From the NCBI RefSeq assembly GCF_036320965.1, contig NC_092251.1:7062501-7126500 (forward strand): 64,000 nucleotides of DNA, read 5' to 3'. Below the pieces are notes generated by a model. The model saw only the letters and a program-made list of their open reading frames with translations. It did not search any database and had not been told where the DNA came from. This document shows positions 63,557 through 64,000 of this stretch, in pieces (position 1 is the stretch's first letter; the number at the start of each line of letters is the position of its first letter). Source of the stretch: Panulirus ornatus (lineage: Eukaryota; Arthropoda; Malacostraca; Decapoda; Palinuridae). The position numbers and the translations under genes were made by a program.

Positions 63557-64000
63557 AGATTCAAATGACTTACCTAATAATTTCTGTCATACTTGGTGCC
63601 TGACCTGTTGTATATAGGTCATTCAGATTATACAGATCAGCAACGACTGAGAAAACCTCAGAGTGTGTTGGGTCACTGATAGGGTCACACACAAGAATCT
63701 CAGTGGCACTACCCACCACAAAAAGTGCTGTAGTACAGGCCATGATCACAGCAGAAAATAAGAATGTCAACCCAACACCACTGTAAAAAGACAATAAAAT
63801 GGTAAAATGTCACAGAACATAACATACACAAAAACATACACAAAAAGTGCTACCGAATTTCAAAATCAATACAATTTTTTCATGAGATAGTTACCCCTCA
63901 ACCTAGCCAGATTGACTTCATACTCACCACATGAGCCAGGAAGCCCCTGTGGCCTTATGACAGGAGGAAGCTTCATCAGGTCTGCGTCCACAGCAGCCAA
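37374..64000 (-). CDS. prom: Prominin-like five-TM glycoprotein, 3' part (13 exons), 5' end outside window
   Basis: Exons (minus): 64000-63928 (partial), 63780-63574, 62533-62425, 59663-59529, 59105-58977, 55634-55449, 53411-53253, 52910-52789, 45246-45196, 44421-44368, 43387-43256, 41977-41873, 37587-37374. All have GT-AG ends and consistent phases, giving 557 residues plus stop. Order: cysteine-rich cytoplasmic loop (CCGRRPD), TM4 (VGLTFLFSAVIMACTTALFV) followed by GSATEILVCDP, a roughly 290-residue extracellular loop, NGFWASVGWVFFFFIP (TM5), then a tail of about 200 residues. The motifs and the loop length match prominins (CD133 family), cholesterol-binding proteins of membrane protrusions and, in insects, photoreceptor rhabdomeres. 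Four cysteines and six NxS/T sequons lie in the loop. The tail is much longer than the roughly 50-residue vertebrate tail I recall, and is rich in Tyr and Pro. The gene is riddled with intronic LINE copies. Confidence 0.9.
37940..38045 (+). mobile_element. Old LINE 3' UTR relic
   Basis: CTCTGGTTTTGGTATATAAT, ACATTACAACTAGAGACTAT then TGATGCTACCTTGCTAAAG. This is a diverged copy of the 3' UTR internal module (ACATGACAGCTAGAGACTGA...GCGCTACCTCGC). Lies in the last prominin intron side, just downstream in plus coordinates of the terminal exon. Confidence 0.5.
38893..39001 (+). mobile_element. Inverted LINE 3' UTR segment abutting a LINE tail
   Basis: Plus-strand sequence TCATGTGTGCCGGGGTGGCA through GTATGAATACGTTGAAATG is the LINE 3' UTR spacer in sense orientation. 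It directly precedes the poly(T) tail of the opposite-strand copy at 39003, and it is exactly the segment that copy lacks. Confidence 0.8.
39003..40208 (-). mobile_element. LINE copy with open reverse transcriptase C-terminal half
   Basis: A poly(A) tail (39003-39026 as T) is followed by the terminal 3' module, a junction at about 39148 and an open frame of about 330 residues ending VVYRG-stop at 39210. Features in order: CVMSPWLFNLFMDGVVREVN, SQLLFADDTALVADS (the FADD catalytic box of non-LTR reverse transcriptases), CFRYLGVDLAADGTMEVEVD, VVPTLLYGCEAWAM, VLKWFGHMERMSEERLTKRI. The endonuclease, fingers and first palm motifs are lost by 5' truncation. The clade is not assigned. Located in the last intron of the prominin-like gene. 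Confidence 0.88.
40219..40563 (-). mobile_element. LINE 3'-end fragment
   Basis: The tail (RC: GCGACAAAGTATAATAAAAA) abuts the 5' end of the preceding copy. It contains terminal module, spacer and internal module, and stops at the CACCGAATCCAC block followed by a short (TC)n run. Confidence 0.85.
40596..41060 (-). mobile_element. Diverged LINE 3'-end fragment (second subfamily)
   Basis: Tail ATTGCCGTTTCCCGTGTCAG and GCGAGGTAGTGTCAGGAAAT differ consistently from the younger copies and resemble 61043-61315. The spacer and internal module follow, up to the start of the coding 3' end (AATTCACTATATTTCTTGC). Confidence 0.8.
41054..41145. repeat. 47-bp tandem duplication at the LINE edge
   Basis: CACTATATTTCTTGCATACC, CTCACTCTTTGTGAACAGAA at 41054-41100 repeats at 41101-41145 with one substitution (TGCATACC/TGCATGCC). 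Confidence 0.95.
41873..41977 (-). CDS. prom: Prominin-like tail exon: PPPY motif
   Basis: 105 nt. Acceptor GTGCACACAG|CTGG, donor CCTGG|GTAAGT. Encodes WADYPPSGGPPRYTSQPSLS then PEYERPPPYYYPGPG. RPPPYYYP contains a PPxY core, the ligand type recognised by WW domains such as those of Nedd4-family ubiquitin ligases. Confidence 0.85.
43256..43387 (-). CDS. prom: Prominin-like tail exon: basic patch and Tyr-rich segment
   Basis: 132 nt. Acceptor CCCAAGCAG|TGC, donor TCTGA|GTAAGT. Encodes AYDKKQRRRSRDHEGYVSSS then YTADQPYSGSRASPPHTEY and INTS. KKQRRRSR is a strong basic cluster; GYV, SYT, PYS and EYI are possible phosphotyrosine sites (inference). Confidence 0.85.
44368..44421 (-). CDS. prom: Prominin-like tail exon with YDAYAER motif (copy 2)
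   Basis: 54 nt. Acceptor TTTCACCAG|CCAAGAG, donor CACCAC|GTAAGT. Encodes QESMYDAYAERDNIPLT after a split codon. Same phases and same motif layout (Y-D-A-Y-x-E-R-x-x-x-P) as the preceding exon, so this is a tandem exon duplication or an alternative-exon pair. Confidence 0.85.
45196..45246 (-). CDS. prom: Prominin-like tail exon with YDAYDER motif (copy 1)
   Basis: 51 nt. Acceptor TACTTGACAG|CGAATAC, donor GTCCAA|GTGAGT. Encodes SEYLYDAYDERNSFPMS. Its length is a multiple of three and its phases are symmetrical, so it can be skipped without a frameshift. It is paralogous to the next exon. The motif resembles the tyrosine segment of vertebrate prominin tails (VYDDVETIPM, from memory). Confidence 0.85.
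47115..47340 (+). mobile_element. Diverged SINE-like element copy
   Basis: GGGGAGAAAGAATAGTGCCC, CCTGCGTGTTGTAGACGGCA, CTGGAAATCCTGC and CATCTGTTCTTGACACTACC then poly(A) follow the order of the copy at 32219-32447. Older, with more substitutions and few CpG left. Confidence 0.75.
48075..48200 (+). mobile_element. Old LINE 3' UTR relic
   Basis: ATACATTACAACTAGGTGAT and CGAACAAATGATGCTAGTGT align with ACATGACAGCTAGAGACTGA/GTGAACGAATGTGG of younger copies. Heavily diverged. Confidence 0.45.
48298..48352 (-). mobile_element. SINE-like element, 5' 50-bp fragment
   Basis: Minus strand reads CTCAGGGGACTGGGAGAAAG, AATACTTTCCACATACTCCC, matching the first 50 bases of the full-length copy. The rest is missing. 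It sits 15 bp from the truncated tail of the adjacent LINE. Confidence 0.7.
48367..50815 (-). mobile_element. Longest LINE copy (2.45 kb), inactivated
   Basis: In element order: linker (WEVFREAVMDCTKDACGMRS, WWDKEARLLVKERR, RENKKMFWKEVNKVRKTREQ), then reverse transcriptase (VVKALPKMKAGKAAGLDGIA, IVPLYKGKGDKSKCSTYRGI, EEQCGFRSGRGCVDQVF, VAFMDLEKTYDRVDRDALW, VNVGLRQGCVMSPWLFNLFI), then a frameshift before FADD, the C-terminal domain, 3' UTR with both modules. 5' truncated next to a (TG)n array before the endonuclease. The tail lacks the last 20 bases and poly(A). At least three frame breaks. Intronic, same strand as the host gene. Confidence 0.9.
50816..50880. repeat. Imperfect (TG)n microsatellite
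   Basis: TG array with TTTG and TAAG interruptions at the 5' truncation point of the LINE copy. Confidence 0.9.
50881..52788. other. Intronic DNA without recognised features
   Basis: AT-rich, no motif-bearing open frame and no repeat family recognised. Confidence 0.5.
52789..52910 (-). CDS. prom: Prominin-like exon: TM5 and start of cytoplasmic tail
   Basis: Acceptor TTTTTAACAG|AATGGC, donor GAATC|GTAAGT (phase 2). Encodes NGFWASVGWVFFFFIPAMVL then AVHLSSLYRKTEPYPGPLNE. The N-x-FW-x-x-x-G-x-x-x-x-x-xP transmembrane signature identifies the family. From here on every internal tail exon starts with one nucleotide of a split codon and ends in phase 2. Confidence 0.95.
53253..53411 (-). CDS. 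prom: Prominin-like exon: juxtamembrane end of loop 2
   Basis: 159 nt, phase 0 (TTCATGCAG|CTTGTT ... CCATTC|GTAAGT). Encodes FLADVDEYLWHVETAVESDV then GRCGPVSTIYNATTSAVC and KDIMYPF. The two cysteines flanking a P-V-x-T segment just before TM5 are a prominin hallmark. NAT is a sequon. Confidence 0.92.
53412..55448 (-). other. Intron of the prominin-like gene
   Basis: 2 kb. A short LINE 3' relic (GCTAATGCTACCTTCCTAAG, about 53650-53700). An open minus-strand frame of 93 codons at 53923-54204 has no recognised motif. Confidence 0.5.
55449..55634 (-). CDS. prom: Prominin-like exon: loop 2 helical segment
   Basis: 186 nt, phase 0 (TTTCTCAG|GGC ... ACAGAG|GTAAAC). Reads LQRWVTSIGSLTRNLKKTTA, then LKFNKTSLREAIGDL and AQQYLRVNGSREVTE. 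Two sequons (NKT, NGS). A long amphipathic helix is likely, as in other prominin loops. Confidence 0.9.
57817..57912. repeat. 48-bp tandem duplication
   Basis: ATCAAATTCATGTATGCTGT, CTGCATTAACCATGTTCTCA is repeated immediately with two substitutions. Confidence 0.95.
58675..58826 (-). mobile_element. SINE-like element copy, 5' truncated
   Basis: TCATACTATTCGCCATTTCC, AGCGAGGTAGCGTTAAGAAC, AGAGGACTGGGCC is the reverse complement of the 3' half of the family. The tail side is (AAT)n plus a TTTC-rich stretch; the 5' side ends in a long A run at 58806-58825. Confidence 0.8.
58977..59105 (-). CDS. prom: Prominin-like exon: loop 2 segment
   Basis: 129 nt, phase 0 (TTTTATAG|CTTGAG ... TTGGAG|GTAAGA). 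Encodes LEKRVLTIDLMELAALLNQT and DQLPNGYHQVSFKLKNDA. NQT is a sequon. The DL...A..L...LP pattern resembles the DLE.KANSLPPG part of vertebrate prominin-1 as I remember it. Confidence 0.88.
59313..59488 (+). repeat. Interspersed repeat, copy A
   Basis: GCACTAGAGCTGCTCCCTGC, GGCCTGTTAAGGGTGAAGCA, GCAGCACTGGAGTCCACTA, TGCTGTGGCCATCCC, ending in ATAGACAGATAGATAG. The same order occurs at 60009-60197. No ORF; family unknown. Confidence 0.85.
59529..59663 (-). CDS. prom: Prominin-like exon: loop 2 helical segment
   Basis: 135 nt, phase 0 on both sides (TTTTCAG|ATTGAT ... GACATC|GTAAGC). Reads IDQLMLEIHVDTDVEILS then KEQLWELANSSVADKD and WDYYTDI. NSS is a potential glycosylation site. It joins the next exon in phase 0. 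Confidence 0.88.
60009..60197 (+). repeat. Interspersed repeat, copy B
   Basis: GCACTAGACTTGCCCTCTGC, AGCCTGTTAAGGGTGAGGCA, AAGCAGCACTGGAGTTCCCT, ending in a GATA array. Same orientation as copy A, in the same intron region, about 85% similar by eye. Confidence 0.85.
60460..61010 (-). mobile_element. Old LINE reverse transcriptase relic
   Basis: Nucleotide order (ACCTTCCATAAGGTGTCTCT, AAGTAAATACCTGATCCACA, TAAAACCACAATGCTCTTCT, CCTTGAGTCATACATATACT) parallels 49570-50150 of the longest copy, the region of the fingers/palm motifs. Many indels; no open frame. Confidence 0.75.
61043..61315 (+). mobile_element. LINE 3'-end fragment, second subfamily
   Basis: GGGACAGGGTGGCGACAGGA, TATATG spacer, GGCCATTCTTCATCTGTTTC, GATGCCACCTCGCTGATGCA, then a tail of AATGAATAAA repeats. 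The plus orientation is opposite to the RT relic it adjoins. Confidence 0.8.
62215..62335 (+). mobile_element. LINE 3'-terminal module relic
   Basis: GAGGCCATTCTTCGTTTGTT, CCAATGTCACCCCACTAATG then GAATTAGGTATAATAGAAAA parallels the terminal module of 61043-61315. Confidence 0.55.
62425..62533 (-). CDS. prom: Prominin-like exon: loop 2, KCHKNQSLYSVL motif
   Basis: Acceptor CTCCCACAG|CAAG, donor GAAAAG|GTTTGT. Encodes KCHKNQSLYSVLSLDH then a charged helix KYQNYKKRLNLDEK. The Cys-x-x-N-x-S/T-LY-x-x-L pattern recalls the prominin extracellular loop. NQS is a potential N-glycosylation site. Confidence 0.9.
62968..63207 (+). mobile_element. LINE 3' UTR fragment
   Basis: Sense-strand GTGGTATACTGGGGTTGACG, CATGTGAAGCATCTGGGG-like block, GCTGTGGTTTTGGTGCATTA, ACATGACAGCTAGAGACTGA, TTGTTGTCTTTTCCGAGCGC. 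It begins in the extreme 3' coding end and stops inside the internal module. In the intron between the TM4 exon and the next exon. Confidence 0.85.
63475..63548. repeat. (AG)n microsatellite
   Basis: About 37 AG units ending in a G run, only 26 bases from the donor of the TM4-encoding exon (63574), so on the transcript it is a (CT)n tract just inside the intron. Confidence 0.97.
63574..63780 (-). CDS. prom: Prominin-like exon: TM4 and start of extracellular loop 2
   Basis: Acceptor CTTTTTACAG|TGG, donor ATTAG|GTAAGT. Encodes the hydrophobic stretch VGLTFLFSAVIMACTTALFV, then GSATEILVCDP and SEVFSVVADLYNLND. The G-x-x-x-E-x-LxC-x-P pattern after TM4 is characteristic of prominins. Confidence 0.92.
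63928..64000 (-). CDS. prom: Prominin-like exon (partial): second cytoplasmic loop
   Basis: The reading frame was fixed by the downstream exon: it leaves phase 2 (ATGTG|GTGAGT) and reads GCCGRRPDEASSCHKATGAS then WLM. A second frame is also open (LAAVDADLMKLPPVIR) but ends in the wrong phase for the next exon. The cysteine-rich loop just before TM4 fits prominins. The exon continues past the right edge of the window. Confidence 0.75.

Noticed and set aside
1..64000. tRNA, rRNA, CRISPR or prokaryotic-type regulatory features
   Set aside because: None seen; the window is animal nuclear DNA with spliced genes and retroelements.

Overview
The window is nuclear DNA from an animal, most likely a decapod crustacean or a close arthropod relative. 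This is inferred from intron-rich genes with arthropod-like proteins, many long di-nucleotide microsatellites ((AT)n, (GA)n, (CA)n), and several copies of a non-LTR retrotransposon (LINE) family and a short SINE-like family that I associate with decapod genomes. There are no prokaryotic operons and no tRNA, rRNA or CRISPR features. Two protein-coding genes can be assembled exon by exon, both on the minus strand.

Gene 1 (coding span 10390-19428) is a small GTPase of the Ras superfamily, of the RERG/RASL type. It has six coding exons with matching splice phases and a predicted protein of 274 residues. The P-loop, NKxD and SAxE motifs are intact, but the DxxG motif and the catalytic glutamine of switch II are missing, and there is no C-terminal CAAX box. 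A degenerate GA-rich minisatellite begins at its stop codon.

Gene 2 (37374 to beyond 64000) is the 3' part of a prominin-family (CD133-like) five-transmembrane glycoprotein. Thirteen exons are in the window. They cover the second cytoplasmic loop, TM4, the whole second extracellular loop with six N-glycosylation sequons, TM5 and an unusually long tyrosine/proline-rich cytoplasmic tail of about 200 residues. Two adjacent small exons (45196-45246 and 44368-44421) encode the same YDAY-x-ER motif, begin and end in the same phase, and look like an exon duplication. The 5' half of the gene lies beyond the right edge.

Layout: 1-9 kb is gene-poor with LINE relics and microsatellites. 10.4-19.4 kb holds the Ras-like gene. 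19.5-28 kb is largely featureless intergenic DNA with microsatellites. 28.9-32.9 kb is a retroelement graveyard (BEL/Pao-like relic, LINE relic, two LINE 3' ends, one containing a nested SINE-like element). 33-37.4 kb is repeat-poor DNA downstream of the prominin stop and may hold 3' UTR. 37.4-64 kb is the prominin gene, with LINE copies in the introns at 37.6-41.9 kb, 45.2-52.8 kb and 59.7-63.6 kb.

The most interesting structures are the duplicated tail exons, the degenerate switch II of the Ras-like protein, the shared 3' end of the LINE and the SINE-like element (a likely LINE/SINE partnership), a repeated module inside the LINE 3' UTR, and one LINE copy with both a rearranged tail and a self-templated 5' junction.
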